Of a DNA stretch of 64,000 nucleotides, positions 1 through 8,494 are shown one piece after another. The notes beneath the pieces are model-generated. The model ran no database searches. It saw only the letters and a program-made list of their open reading frames with translations, and was not told the DNA's origin. The stretch's first letter is position 1, and each line of letters begins with the position of its first letter. Source of the stretch: Geobacillus zalihae NBRC 101842 (lineage in GTDB: Bacteria > Bacillota > Bacilli > Bacillales > Anoxybacillaceae). A program made the translations under genes and the position numbers. The stretch is taken from the NCBI RefSeq assembly GCF_001544135.1, contig NZ_BCPV01000010.1, forward strand, positions 1 to 64,000. The letters are read 5' to 3'.

Positions 1-84
1 CTTATATCGTTCAGCTTTGATGAAATCGATCCGTCCGAATGTCCTTCGAAAGTAAAAACGTTCCGACAAGGTTTTCCCCTGCTG

Positions 85-1575
85 TTAAAACAACGTCATC
101 GGCCGGTCATTCAAGTCGCAAATAACCGTTTTCGTCTCGAGATAGGCATCAAGCGCCTGCATGCCAAGCTCTCTCCCGAGGCCGCTTTGCTTGTACCCGC
201 CAAACGGCGCAGTCGGCGACAGCACTTGGTACGTGTTGATCCACACGGTTCCGCTTTTCACCCGCCGCGCTAAGCGGAGCGCCCGTTTGATGTCATTCGT
301 CCAAACCGCCGCCGCCAAGCCGTAAATCGTATCGTTGGCAATGGAGGCGGCTTCCTCTTCATCTTGAAACGGAATGACAGCGGCGACCGGCCCGAAAATT
401 TCTTCACAGGCGATGCGCATCGATGGCGATACATCGGCAAAAACCGTCGGTTCGATGAAATAGCCGCCGCCAAGCCCCTCCAAAGCTCTTCCGCCCGCCG
501 CGAGCCGTGCTCCTTCCTGCTTGCCGATCTCAATGTAGCGCAACACTTTCTCGTATTGCTCCCGGCTGATGACGGGGCCAAGGTCGCTGCGCGCATCCAC
601 GCCAGGCCCGACTTTCAGCTTTTTCGCTTTGCTGGCCAACAGCTCGACAAACGTTTCGTAAACCGACCGTTCGACTAAAATGCGGCTTCCCGCTTGGCAC
701 ACTTGCCCGGAGTTGTAGAACACGCCAAACAGCGCGCTTTTCGCCGCCTGTTCCAAGTCGGCGTCGGCAAAGATGATGTTCGGCGACTTGCCGCCGAGCT
801 CGAGCGTCACCCGTTTGATGTGCGGCGCGGCCGCTTGCAAAATATGGCGGCCGGTCGCCGTCTCGCCGGTAAACGCGATTTTCGGCACGCCAGGGTGGCT
901 GACGAGCGCTTTTCCGGCCTCATCGAGTCCAGGCAGGACGTTGATGACGCCTTCCGGCACGCCGGCCTCATGGCAAATCTCAGCAAGCTTCAACGCCGTC
1001 AGCGGCGTTTCCGGCGCCGGTTTTAACACCATCGTACAGCCGGCAGCGAGCGCTGGGGCGATTTTCCACGTCGGCATCAAAAGCGGAAAGTTCCACGGGG
1101 TGATGAGCCCAGCCACCCCGATCGGCTCCTTCATCGTCCACGCCATATAATCCGGCGCCGAGCCGGCGACGGAAAACGGCAGCACCTCCCCTTGCGGCTT
1201 GACGACGAGCGAGGCGAAAAAGTCGAAGCAGTCGGCGGCAAGCGGAATTTCAACAAACAACGCTAGATTGATCGGCATGCCGTTTTCCCGCGTCATGAGT
1301 TGCGCCAGTTCGTAGTGGTGCTGGCGGATCAGTTCGGCGATGCGCCGCAAGATGCGCCCGCGTTCAAGGGGGGGAATCGACAGCCAACGCCGGTCCGAAA
1401 ACGCCTCTTCGGCGATGGCGACCGCTGCGTCGACATCTTTTTCCCCGGCGTTGGCCACACGGGCCGTCACTTGGCCTGTCGCCGGGTCGATGACGTCAAA
1501 CATCGCGCCATCCGCCGCCGGCCGCCATTCTCCTCCAATCCATAAACCAGCTTCTGTTGTTTTCATAGAAATCAT
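85..1575 (-). CDS. NAD(P)-dependent aldehyde dehydrogenase
   Basis: Oxidises an aldehyde to the carboxylic acid in the cytoplasm. The 496-residue length is normal for the ALDH superfamily. Visible landmarks are the TPWNFP cofactor motif near residue 160, the general-base Glu259 in the LELGGK motif and the catalytic Cys293 in GQVCQAG. The ATG at 1575 is preceded by AAAGGAG at 8 nt spacing. It is the last gene of the minus-strand catabolic cluster, so it probably oxidises the aldehyde made by the zinc alcohol dehydrogenase at 2293-3399. The exact substrate cannot be read from the sequence. Confidence 0.93.
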   Translation of the reverse strand: MISMKTTEAGLWIGGEWRPAADGAMFDVIDPATGQVTARVANAGEKDVDAAVAIAEEAFSDRRWLSIPPLERGRILRRIAELIRQHHYELAQLMTRENGMPINLALFVEIPLAADCFDFFASLVVKPQGEVLPFSVAGSAPDYMAWTMKEPIGVAGLITPWNFPLLMPTWKIAPALAAGCTMVLKPAPETPLTALKLAEICHEAGVPEGVINVLPGLDEAGKALVSHPGVPKIAFTGETATGRHILQAAAPHIKRVTLELGGKSPNIIFADADLEQAAKSALFGVFYNSGQVCQAGSRILVERSVYETFVELLASKAKKLKVGPGVDARSDLGPVISREQYEKVLRYIEIGKQEGARLAAGGRALEGLGGGYFIEPTVFADVSPSMRIACEEIFGPVAAVIPFQDEEEAASIANDTIYGLAAAVWTNDIKRALRLARRVKSGTVWINTYQVLSPTAPFGGYKQSGLGRELGMQALDAYLETKTVICDLNDRPMTLF

Positions 1576-1692
1576 CGTCGTTTCTCCTTTCCCAACCGCT
1601 ATATCGGGCGCAAAGCCGATGGAGACAGCGCGTTTTCAAGTGCTTACAGCGCCCCCTGGCGACATCCCGCCATGCATTCCCAAGCTCGCCTG

Positions 1693-2121
1693 CTATAGCA
1701 ACAAGTCGCTCCGTCCGATTTCCTGCAAATATTCGCGGTACGCCGGGTAAATGGCGTCAAGCTGCGGCAATACTTTCAAGGCGTTCACAAGCGGCCCTTG
1801 CACTTTGATTTGCTGGCGGGCGAGCGCCTGCTGCAAATCGAGCTTCCCGAGCCAAAATTTATGCCCGACATCCGCCGTCTGCTCAAAAATGAGCTCCGGG
1901 CGCAGCGCTGTTTCGCCGCAGACAATTTTCAATTTCCCGTTTTCCTGCGCCCATGTAATTTTCGCTTCCGGCTTATGGAAAATGTATTGGACAAACGCGT
2001 CATATCCGGGCCCGAGCTCCGTCGCCGCAATCAATTCTTTTGACTCTTCCGTTTCGGCCACGCGTTCAAAAAAGCGGCCGAGAACGTCGTATACTTCCTG
2101 CTCGCTTTGAAACACCGGCAT
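1693..2121 (-). CDS. SCP2-like (sterol carrier fold) lipid-binding protein
   Basis: A 142-residue protein with an SCP2-like C-terminal half: a beta-rich part, then the DVGHKFWLGKLDLQQAL helix and a short tail ending YPAYREYLQEIG. Members of this fold hold lipids or acyl-CoAs in a hydrophobic tunnel. The tail and the GHKFW segment match the protein at 13043-13549 (AHQFWGG and PLYRRYLELIG), so the two look like paralogues at opposite ends of one cluster. The start at 2121 is chosen because GAGGGGG lies just upstream; a longer in-frame reading to 2274 is low-complexity and lacks such a site. Ligand is unknown. Confidence 0.75.
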   Translation of the reverse strand: MPVFQSEQEVYDVLGRFFERVAETEESKELIAATELGPGYDAFVQYIFHKPEAKITWAQENGKLKIVCGETALRPELIFEQTADVGHKFWLGKLDLQQALARQQIKVQGPLVNALKVLPQLDAIYPAYREYLQEIGRSDLLL

Positions 2122-2292
2122 GTCAATCCCCCTCTCGTCTCGATCGTTCCACGTTTTTTCGATCCCCTTGTTTGCCCGTCCAAACACCGGCCTTCCCGTT
2201 TTCGTCCAAGGGCGGATGGAACGCCCTCTTTCCGACCGCCCAACAGCTTCTCTTGTTTGTTCACCCAAACGCACGCGGGGCGGCTTGTCGTC

Positions 2293-3399
2293 TCATTCTT
2301 CAAAGCGAATGATGCCGCGAATGTTTTGCCCGCTCTTTAAGGCGGCGAATCCGTCGTTGATTTGGTCGAGCGAATAGACGGCGCTGATGAGCGGTTCGAG
2401 CTTCAGCTTGCCCGCCGCGTACAAATCAAGCAGCTTCGGGTAGTCAACCGGCGGATTGCCTTGGCCAAGCCACGAACCGGTCAACGTTTTGGATTGGGAC
2501 GGCAGCGAAAAGGCGTTGATCTCCACCGTTTCATGCGGCGCGGCGATGCCGACGATGACCGTCGTTCCCGCTTTTCGCGTCATGTTGTATGCGTCGGCCA
2601 TCGTCTCCGGGCGGCCGATCGCTTCAAACGCATAGTCGACGCCGATGCCGTCGGTCAAGTCGAGCACGGCGCTGACGGCATCGTCCTCGCGGGCGTTGAC
2701 GGTGTGCGTCGCCCCGAACGTTTTCGTCATCGCCAATTTTTCATCGACGACATCAATGGCTATAATTTGTTTCGCCCCCGCTAACGCGGCTCCTTGAATG
2801 ATATTGAATCCGACGCCGCCGGCGCCGATCACCGCGACCGTGCTGCCCGGGCTCACCTTGGCCGTGTGAATGGCGGCGCCGACGCCGGTGATGACGCTGC
2901 AGCCGATCAAGGCGGCCACTTCAAACGGCACGTCGCGGCGAATCGGGATGGCTGCCTGCTCCGGCACGATGGTGTACTCGCTGAACGCGCCGGCGGTTAA
3001 AAATTGGTAGACGGATTTTCCATGCAGCGAAAAGCGCGTCGTCCCATCCGGCAGCGTGCCGGTCGCCATCAGCCGAGCCGCCTCCTCGCATAGATCGGGC
3101 CGCCCGGTGCGGCAATAGCTGCACGTCCCGCATGACGGCACCCAATTGAGCACCACATGGTCGCCTTGTTTGACACTTGTCACCCCTTCCCCGACTTCCT
3201 CGACAATGCCCGCTCCTTCGTGGCCGAGCACAATGGGAAGCGGGAGCGGCAATTGCCCTTGAACCACATGCCAATCGCTATGGCAAAGGCCCGCCGCTTT
3301 CATTTTCACTTTGACCTCCCCGCGCTTGGGGATTGCCAAATCCAGTTCTTCGATTGACAGCGGCTCCCCGTAGCGGTGCAATACTGCGGCTTTTGCCAT
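2293..3399 (-). CDS. Zinc-dependent medium-chain alcohol dehydrogenase
   Basis: MDR-superfamily alcohol dehydrogenase, 368 residues. Catalytic zinc ligands are Cys39, His60 and Cys167. The structural zinc loop has Cys90, Cys93, Cys96 and Cys104 in the usual spacing, and the NAD-binding glycine motif GAGGVG is near residue 192. It should oxidise an alcohol to an aldehyde. The AAGGAGG upstream of the ATG at 3399 is strong. It sits with an aldehyde dehydrogenase and acyl-CoA ligase in the same transcription direction, so an alcohol-to-acid route feeding beta-oxidation is the natural reading. Confidence 0.93.
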   Translation of the reverse strand: MAKAAVLHRYGEPLSIEELDLAIPKRGEVKVKMKAAGLCHSDWHVVQGQLPLPLPIVLGHEGAGIVEEVGEGVTSVKQGDHVVLNWVPSCGTCSYCRTGRPDLCEEAARLMATGTLPDGTTRFSLHGKSVYQFLTAGAFSEYTIVPEQAAIPIRRDVPFEVAALIGCSVITGVGAAIHTAKVSPGSTVAVIGAGGVGFNIIQGAALAGAKQIIAIDVVDEKLAMTKTFGATHTVNAREDDAVSAVLDLTDGIGVDYAFEAIGRPETMADAYNMTRKAGTTVIVGIAAPHETVEINAFSLPSQSKTLTGSWLGQGNPPVDYPKLLDLYAAGKLKLEPLISAVYSLDQINDGFAALKSGQNIRGIIRFEE

Positions 3400-3426
3400 G
3401 TCGTTCCCTCCTTTTCCATCCGCCCA

Positions 3427-3753
3427 TTACGCCCGCTTGCCGGCCATATCCGCTTCCTCTTCACGGATGCCGCGGCCCCGCAATGCATCCAAATAGGCGT
3501 CCCATTCCTGCTTGAGCGTTTCTTTCAGCTTGAAAAGGCCGATGACGAGCGGCCGGGTCGAATGGTCTTGCAAAAACACATCGCGGATGACATCCTCAAA
3601 CTCTTCCTTTTTCCCCGGCAGGCCGTGGTCTTTCCCATACAGCAAATGCTTATCGAGCAACCGCCGGATCGTCGGGCTTCCCGGCCCGCCGCTTTGCCGG
3701 TAAAACGCTTCGATGCGCTTTGACATCGTCAGCTCTTCTTGTTCCTCGCGCAT
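3427..3753 (-). CDS. Conserved-looking small protein of unknown function
   Basis: 108 residues, charged and probably helical, with no signal peptide or membrane segment and no motif I recognise. The N-terminus is Glu-rich (MREEQEEL), and the middle has a DHSTRPLVIGLFKLKETL helix. The start at 3753 is preceded by a GGAGG box; an alternative in-frame Met lies ten codons later. It begins 16 bp after the stop of the UbiB-like gene and is followed by the alcohol dehydrogenase 27 bp on, so it is almost certainly co-transcribed. A phasin-like or carrier role is possible but nothing in the sequence proves it. Confidence 0.6.
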   Translation of the reverse strand: MREEQEELTMSKRIEAFYRQSGGPGSPTIRRLLDKHLLYGKDHGLPGKKEEFEDVIRDVFLQDHSTRPLVIGLFKLKETLKQEWDAYLDALRGRGIREEEADMAGKRA

Positions 3754-3769
3754 GTTCCTTCCTCCCTCT

Positions 3770-5515
3770 TTAAAATCGCGGCCGCTGTTTGCGCGTCCGG
3801 AACAGCCGCCAGCCAAGGAAAACGACCAAGATGACAGAAACGGCCAACCCGATGTTGGCGATCGTCGTTTTCTCCATGCCGAGAAACGTTCCGCCCGGGA
3901 TGCTGGCGACAATAAACCCGGTGGCCATAATGATGGCAAACGCGATGAGGGAAAGCGCCAAACGGTTGGCGATTTGGTTGAGCGTATTGCGCGTCACCGG
4001 GTCGGTTTGGACTTGCACGGTCATGCGCCATTTGTTTTCGGCCATCGTCTCCAACACTTTGTTGAACCGGCGCGGGAAGGTGGCGATCATTTCCGCCGTT
4101 TCAGCGACAAGACTCGCGTTGGCGCGAAAATTAAAGCGCTTTCCGAGGATGCTTTTTAAAATTGGAATTTCATACGCCTCCACGACTTCGCCGTACGAAA
4201 TTTCCGGGCAAATCCAGCGCGCCGTCCCTTCGGTGGCGGAAAATCCTTTCGCCCAAAGCGCCAAGCCGTTCGGGACTTTGCAGTAGTTGCGGAGCCCGAT
4301 CGCCGTCGCTTCAAGGACGAGGCGGCCGTAGTTGTAGCGGCTGCTGCCTTGGTGAGCGTTGACGTAATTGAGCGTCAACGTCCGCAACTCGTCTTTCAAC
4401 TTGACGACATCGGTGTACACAGTCGGCGACATGAGCTCCATAAACACCTCGGCGGCGTCTTCCGCCTGGTTGAGCTGGATGTGCAAAATGACGCGCATTA
4501 AAATTTGCGCCATCACGCTGTCCATCCGCCCGGTCATCCCCCAGTCGATGATGACCGCTTTTTTCGTCCGTTTGTCAATCATAATGTTGGAACCGTGGGC
4601 ATCGGCATGGTAATGGCCGTCAAGCATCGTCTGCACGTAATGGTGGACGAGGTCAATCATAATGTTGACCCGCTCTTCGAAAGTGAGAAAGTCAACAGGG
4701 AAATCTTTGATGAGCCAGCCGTCGATATATTCCATAATTAAGACGCTTTTCGTCGCGTCGTACACGTGCGGAACCGTGACATGTTCAGCCCTCCTTTCGT
4801 ACTTTTGCTTCATTTCTTGCATTTTTCTTGCTTCTTCCGTCATGTCGAGCTCATCCATGGCGCTGCTGTAATAATCTTGCACGAGCCCCCCAAGATCGAG
4901 GGCGGCCTGCAGCTCGGGCGGCAGCCGCTTTTGCAGGCGGGCGGCCATTTTTTTGATAATGGCGATATCGGTTTGAAACAGCTTTTCGACCGTCGGGCGC
5001 ACCACTTTCACGGCGACGACCGGACCGTCTTTCAGCTTCGCTTTGTATACTTGGGCGAGCGACGCTGAACCGAGGGGCGTTTCGTCGATCCACTCAAACG
5101 TCTCGAGGCCGTCGGACAGCTCGCGTTCGAGAATGTATTGAATTTTGGCAAACTCGATCGGCGGCACCCGGTCGAGCAGCTTCTCAAGCTCGAGTGTCAC
5201 CGGCTCCGGCAGTAAATCTTGCCTGGTGACGAGCACTTGCCCGAGCTTGATGAACGTCGGGCCGAGCTCCTCAAACGCCAGGCGCAGCCTTCGGCCGACA
5301 TGGCGCCAATAGTCGTTGTCCCCTCCCTTTCCCCGCAGCCTATGGGCGATGGCGTCGCCCAGCACCATGCCGAGCCCGTTTTTGACAAGCACAGCGATGA
5401 TTTTCCGCCGTCGTTTTCCCGCCGTAATGGCGGCTAGCTCCTCTTCAATGGCCGCGCCAATCGCCGCCCAGTCGCGGGCCGGTTTTGGTTTGGCCGTTTC
5501 GATCGACGCGTGCAA
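3770..5515 (-). CDS. UbiB/AarF/ABC1-family atypical kinase, membrane-anchored
   Basis: 581 residues of the UbiB (ABC1/ADCK) protein-kinase-like family. It shows the family KxGQ element (FIKLGQVLVTRQD), a glycine/alanine nucleotide loop (GSASLAQVYKAKL), the VAVKVVRP lysine, a catalytic-loop equivalent (HADAHGSNIMID) and DWG in place of DFG. Two hydrophobic helices at the C-terminus (about residues 515-535 and 545-565) would anchor it in the membrane. The start is a TTG at 5515, set by GGAGGG 7 nt upstream. UbiB proteins act in isoprenoid or quinone lipid handling. Its place inside a lipid-catabolic operon suggests a role in lipid access rather than quinone synthesis; this is inference. Confidence 0.85.
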   Translation of the reverse strand: MHASIETAKPKPARDWAAIGAAIEEELAAITAGKRRRKIIAVLVKNGLGMVLGDAIAHRLRGKGGDNDYWRHVGRRLRLAFEELGPTFIKLGQVLVTRQDLLPEPVTLELEKLLDRVPPIEFAKIQYILERELSDGLETFEWIDETPLGSASLAQVYKAKLKDGPVVAVKVVRPTVEKLFQTDIAIIKKMAARLQKRLPPELQAALDLGGLVQDYYSSAMDELDMTEEARKMQEMKQKYERRAEHVTVPHVYDATKSVLIMEYIDGWLIKDFPVDFLTFEERVNIMIDLVHHYVQTMLDGHYHADAHGSNIMIDKRTKKAVIIDWGMTGRMDSVMAQILMRVILHIQLNQAEDAAEVFMELMSPTVYTDVVKLKDELRTLTLNYVNAHQGSSRYNYGRLVLEATAIGLRNYCKVPNGLALWAKGFSATEGTARWICPEISYGEVVEAYEIPILKSILGKRFNFRANASLVAETAEMIATFPRRFNKVLETMAENKWRMTVQVQTDPVTRNTLNQIANRLALSLIAFAIIMATGFIVASIPGGTFLGMEKTTIANIGLAVSVILVVFLGWRLFRTRKQRPRF

Positions 5516-5536
5516 ACGGCTTCCCTCCTCTCTGCT

Positions 5537-6679
5537 TTACAGCCGTTCAATAATGGTGGCGGTCGCCATGCCAAAGCCGATGCACATCACTTGCAATCCG
5601 TATTTCCCGTCCATGTCCTCAAGCTCATGAAGCAGCGTCGTCATCAACCGGGCGCCGCTCGCGCCGAGCGGATGGCCGAGGGCAATCGCCCCGCCGCGCG
5701 GATTGACTTTTGCCATATCCGGCTCGAGCTCCCGCTCCCACGCCTTGACGACGGAAGCGAACGCTTCATTGATTTCGATCACATCGATGTCATCCAAACG
5801 CAGCCCGGCTTTGTCGAGCACGCGGCGCGTCGCGGGAATGACGCCGGTCAACATCAAAATCGGATCTTCGCCGACGACCGTGCGGGCGACGATGCGGGCT
5901 CTAGGCCGCAAGCCAAGCGCTGCCGCCTTTTCTGCCGACATGAGCAGCACGCCGGCCGCGCCGTCGCTCACTTGACTCGAGTTGCCGGCCGTAATGACGC
6001 CATCTTTCGGCTGGAACGACGGCTTGAGCGCCGCCAGCTTTTCAAGCGACGTGTCGCGCCGAATCCCTTCGTCGCGGGTGAAGGACACCGTCCCCTCCTC
6101 GCCCGGCACGTCAAGCGGAATGATTTCCCGCTCAAACATCCCACGGTCGGTTGCCGCCGCCGCTTTTTCATGGCTTTGCAAGGAAAACGCATCAAGCTCT
6201 TCCCGAGACACCCCCCATTTTTTCGCGATCATCTCCGCAGAAATCCCTTGCGGCACGATGTTGTACCGACTTGTCAGCTGGCGGCTGAACCGCCCCATGT
6301 CGCTTCCCATCGGAACGCGCGTCATGCTTTCGACCCCGGCGGCGATGGCGATGTCGATGTCGCCGGCCAAAATCGCCTGTGCCGCGCTATGAATCGCCTG
6401 TTGGCTCGAGCCGCACATCCGGTTTAAGGAAAACGCCGGCACTCCGACCGGAAATCCGGCGGCGAGCACCGCTTGGCGGGCGATGTTGCCCCCTTGCTCT
6501 CCGGTCATTGTCACACAGCCGACGATGACATCTTCCACCAGGCCGGCATCCAGCCCATTTCGGTCGACAAGCGCCCGCAGCACCGGAACAAGCAAATCGA
6601 CCGGATGGACGCTTGAGAGCGCCCCTTTTTTCTTGCCGATCGCCGTGCGCACGGCGTCAACAATCACCACTTCCCTCAT
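5537..6679 (-). CDS. Acetyl-CoA acetyltransferase / 3-ketoacyl-CoA thiolase
   Basis: Thiolase of 380 residues with the acyl-accepting Cys89 (NRMCGSS), His336 in GHPLGASG and the second catalytic Cys366 (CIGFG). It should cleave 3-ketoacyl-CoA with CoA to release acetyl-CoA, the last beta-oxidation step. The ATG at 6679 is preceded by AAAGGAGGAG; an upstream in-frame extension is unlikely. It follows the SDR gene in the same direction, matching the dehydrogenation-then-thiolysis order. Chain-length preference is not readable. Confidence 0.92.
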   Translation of the reverse strand: MREVVIVDAVRTAIGKKKGALSSVHPVDLLVPVLRALVDRNGLDAGLVEDVIVGCVTMTGEQGGNIARQAVLAAGFPVGVPAFSLNRMCGSSQQAIHSAAQAILAGDIDIAIAAGVESMTRVPMGSDMGRFSRQLTSRYNIVPQGISAEMIAKKWGVSREELDAFSLQSHEKAAAATDRGMFEREIIPLDVPGEEGTVSFTRDEGIRRDTSLEKLAALKPSFQPKDGVITAGNSSQVSDGAAGVLLMSAEKAAALGLRPRARIVARTVVGEDPILMLTGVIPATRRVLDKAGLRLDDIDVIEINEAFASVVKAWERELEPDMAKVNPRGGAIALGHPLGASGARLMTTLLHELEDMDGKYGLQVMCIGFGMATATIIERL

Positions 6680-6748
6680 GCCGCTCCTCCTTTTCTGTCT
6701 GAACATCGAACTTCCTTCAGCACGCCCCGAAGCGCGGCGTCCGTTTCG

Positions 6749-7591
6749 TCAAAACGTAAACAATTCGATGCCGCCTGAAACATTCAACCCAATCCCCGTA
6801 ATGTACTTCGCTTTATCGGAACAAAGGAACACGATGGCATTGGCGACGTCTTCCGGCTCGCCCGGACGGCGGAACGCGGTGCGCTGGATCATGCGCTCAT
6901 TCATTTTCGGGTTGCCCATGCGAAACGCTTCCGTGTTGATGATGCCCGGGACGATGGCGTTCACCGTAATGCCGTAGCGCGCCCCTTCAAGCGCCATGCT
7001 TTTCGTAAAGCTCAGCACCGCTCCTTTCGTCGCCGAATAGCTCGCCTGGCCGAAGCCGCCAAGCGTCCCGGCGACAGACGACATGTTGATGATCCGCCCC
7101 CATCCTTGCTCTTTCATATACGGCCATACCGCTTTTGTACAGTTGTACGTGCCGGTCAGGTTCACCCGCAAATCGCGCTCCCAAAACTCATCGTTTTGCT
7201 TTTCGATTTGCGAAACGTGGTCGAGCGTGCCGGCGTTGTTGACCAAAATATCAATGGAACCAAACTCTTCTTTGACGCGGGCAAACACTTCTTTCACTTG
7301 CTCACGGTCGGTGACGTCCATTTTGAGAGCCAGCGCCCGCCGCCCCATGGCGCGAATGTCTTCCGCTGTCTTTTCGGCGTACACCACTTTTGTACTCTGC
7401 ATCACTTGTGAGAGCGGTCCATATTTTTGCGCCGTCTGTTTGCTTTCTTCATCCGATTCGAGCAAAATATCGGTAATGACGACATCCGCTCCCGCTTCGG
7501 CAAGCGCCAAGGCATCCGCGCGCCCGAGGCCGCGTGAGGCGCCGGTGACGACCGCCACTTTTCCTTTCAGCAGTTCCGCCCATGACGACAT
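6749..7591 (-). CDS. Short-chain dehydrogenase/reductase (likely 3-hydroxyacyl-CoA dehydrogenase)
   Basis: Classical SDR of 280 residues: TGASRGLG cofactor loop at 16-23, NNAG at 118-121, and the catalytic Ser171/172, Tyr185, Lys189 set (YSATK). An insert near residues 45-72 between beta2 and alpha3 is longer than in FabG, as in many SDRs annotated in beta-oxidation-like clusters. No HAD-type hydroxyacyl-CoA dehydrogenase is present in the cluster, so this enzyme probably performs the 3-hydroxy to 3-keto oxidation. It could instead act on a ring hydroxyl group. It starts 16 bp after the hydratase gene ends. Confidence 0.88.
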   Translation of the reverse strand: MSSWAELLKGKVAVVTGASRGLGRADALALAEAGADVVITDILLESDEESKQTAQKYGPLSQVMQSTKVVYAEKTAEDIRAMGRRALALKMDVTDREQVKEVFARVKEEFGSIDILVNNAGTLDHVSQIEKQNDEFWERDLRVNLTGTYNCTKAVWPYMKEQGWGRIINMSSVAGTLGGFGQASYSATKGAVLSFTKSMALEGARYGITVNAIVPGIINTEAFRMGNPKMNERMIQRTAFRRPGEPEDVANAIVFLCSDKAKYITGIGLNVSGGIELFTF

Positions 7592-7606
7592 CGGTGATCC
7601 CTCCGT

Positions 7607-8398
7607 TTAACGTAAAAATTGCGGTTGTTTCTTTTGGAAAAACGCCGCCAGCCCAATCGCCGGCTCTCCTGTCTTAAACGTTGCCGCAAATGATGCCGCT
7701 TCGATGCCAAATCCATCCTCTGGAAGCCCCTCGGCCGCATAGATGGCCCGCTTGGCAAGCCCCATCGCCCGCACGGCCCCTTCTGACAGTTGCTCGGCAA
7801 ACGCCGCCGCCTCTTCTTCCAACCGCTCCGGGGGCGTGATGCGATGAATGAGGCCGAGTTCGAGCGCTTCTTGCGGTTCAAGCCGTCTGGCGAGAAAAAT
7901 GAGTTCCGTCGCTTTCGCCCGCCCGACGAGGCGCGTCAGCCGCTGCGTGCCACCCGCGCCAGGGATCAGGCCGAGCGAGACTTCCGTCAAGCCGATTTTG
8001 CCGCCGCCCATGATGCGGAAATCGCAAGCCAACGCCAATTCGCAGCCGCCACCGAGCGCGTAGCCGTTGATGGCCGCGATGACCGGCTTCGGCATCGTCG
8101 CGAATCGGTCGAAGCAGCGCTGCATGCGGGCGCTTTGTTCGGCGATGCCCGCTTCATTGCCGGCAAACTGGGTTCCTCGCTGAATCATATCCTTTAAATC
8201 AGCGCCGGCGAGAAACGTTTTCGGATGGGCCGACGCGATGACGACAACGCGCACCCCGCGGTCGGCTTCCAATTCATCGGCTGCTTTCTCCAATTCTTCC
8301 ATTAATCGCTCGCTAATGGCGTTCGCCGGCGGGTTGTCGATCATCACCCAAGCGACTCCTTTGTTTCGCCGCTCGATGCGCAGCGTTTCGTAAGGCAT
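7607..8398 (-). CDS. Enoyl-CoA hydratase/isomerase family protein
   Basis: Crotonase-fold protein of 263 residues. The oxyanion-hole segment AGADLKDM is near residue 64. The acid/base glutamates are Glu120 (GGGCELALACD) and Glu139, followed by the IPGAGGTQRL signature, which fits a true hydratase rather than an isomerase. It hydrates trans-2-enoyl-CoA. AAGGGGG precedes the ATG at 8398. It sits between the dehydrogenases and the SDR, the expected metabolic order. Confidence 0.93.
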   Translation of the reverse strand: MPYETLRIERRNKGVAWVMIDNPPANAISERLMEELEKAADELEADRGVRVVVIASAHPKTFLAGADLKDMIQRGTQFAGNEAGIAEQSARMQRCFDRFATMPKPVIAAINGYALGGGCELALACDFRIMGGGKIGLTEVSLGLIPGAGGTQRLTRLVGRAKATELIFLARRLEPQEALELGLIHRITPPERLEEEAAAFAEQLSEGAVRAMGLAKRAIYAAEGLPEDGFGIEAASFAATFKTGEPAIGLAAFFQKKQPQFLR

Positions 8399-8494
8399 CG
8401 GAATTCCCCCTTTCGTTCGATCGAACCGGCAACTTCATAAATGATCATCGCTCTCCACCGCGAGCGGAGATGTTTGGGTCGCCGCCTCGCTCTT

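Noticed and set aside
1-84. Terminator for the aldehyde dehydrogenase gene
   Set aside because: No stable stem with a T-run could be found; the transcription unit may continue outside the window.
5510-6427. 305-codon plus-strand frame over the thiolase
   Set aside because: Antisense to a thiolase with all catalytic residues; composition is typical of a shadow frame.
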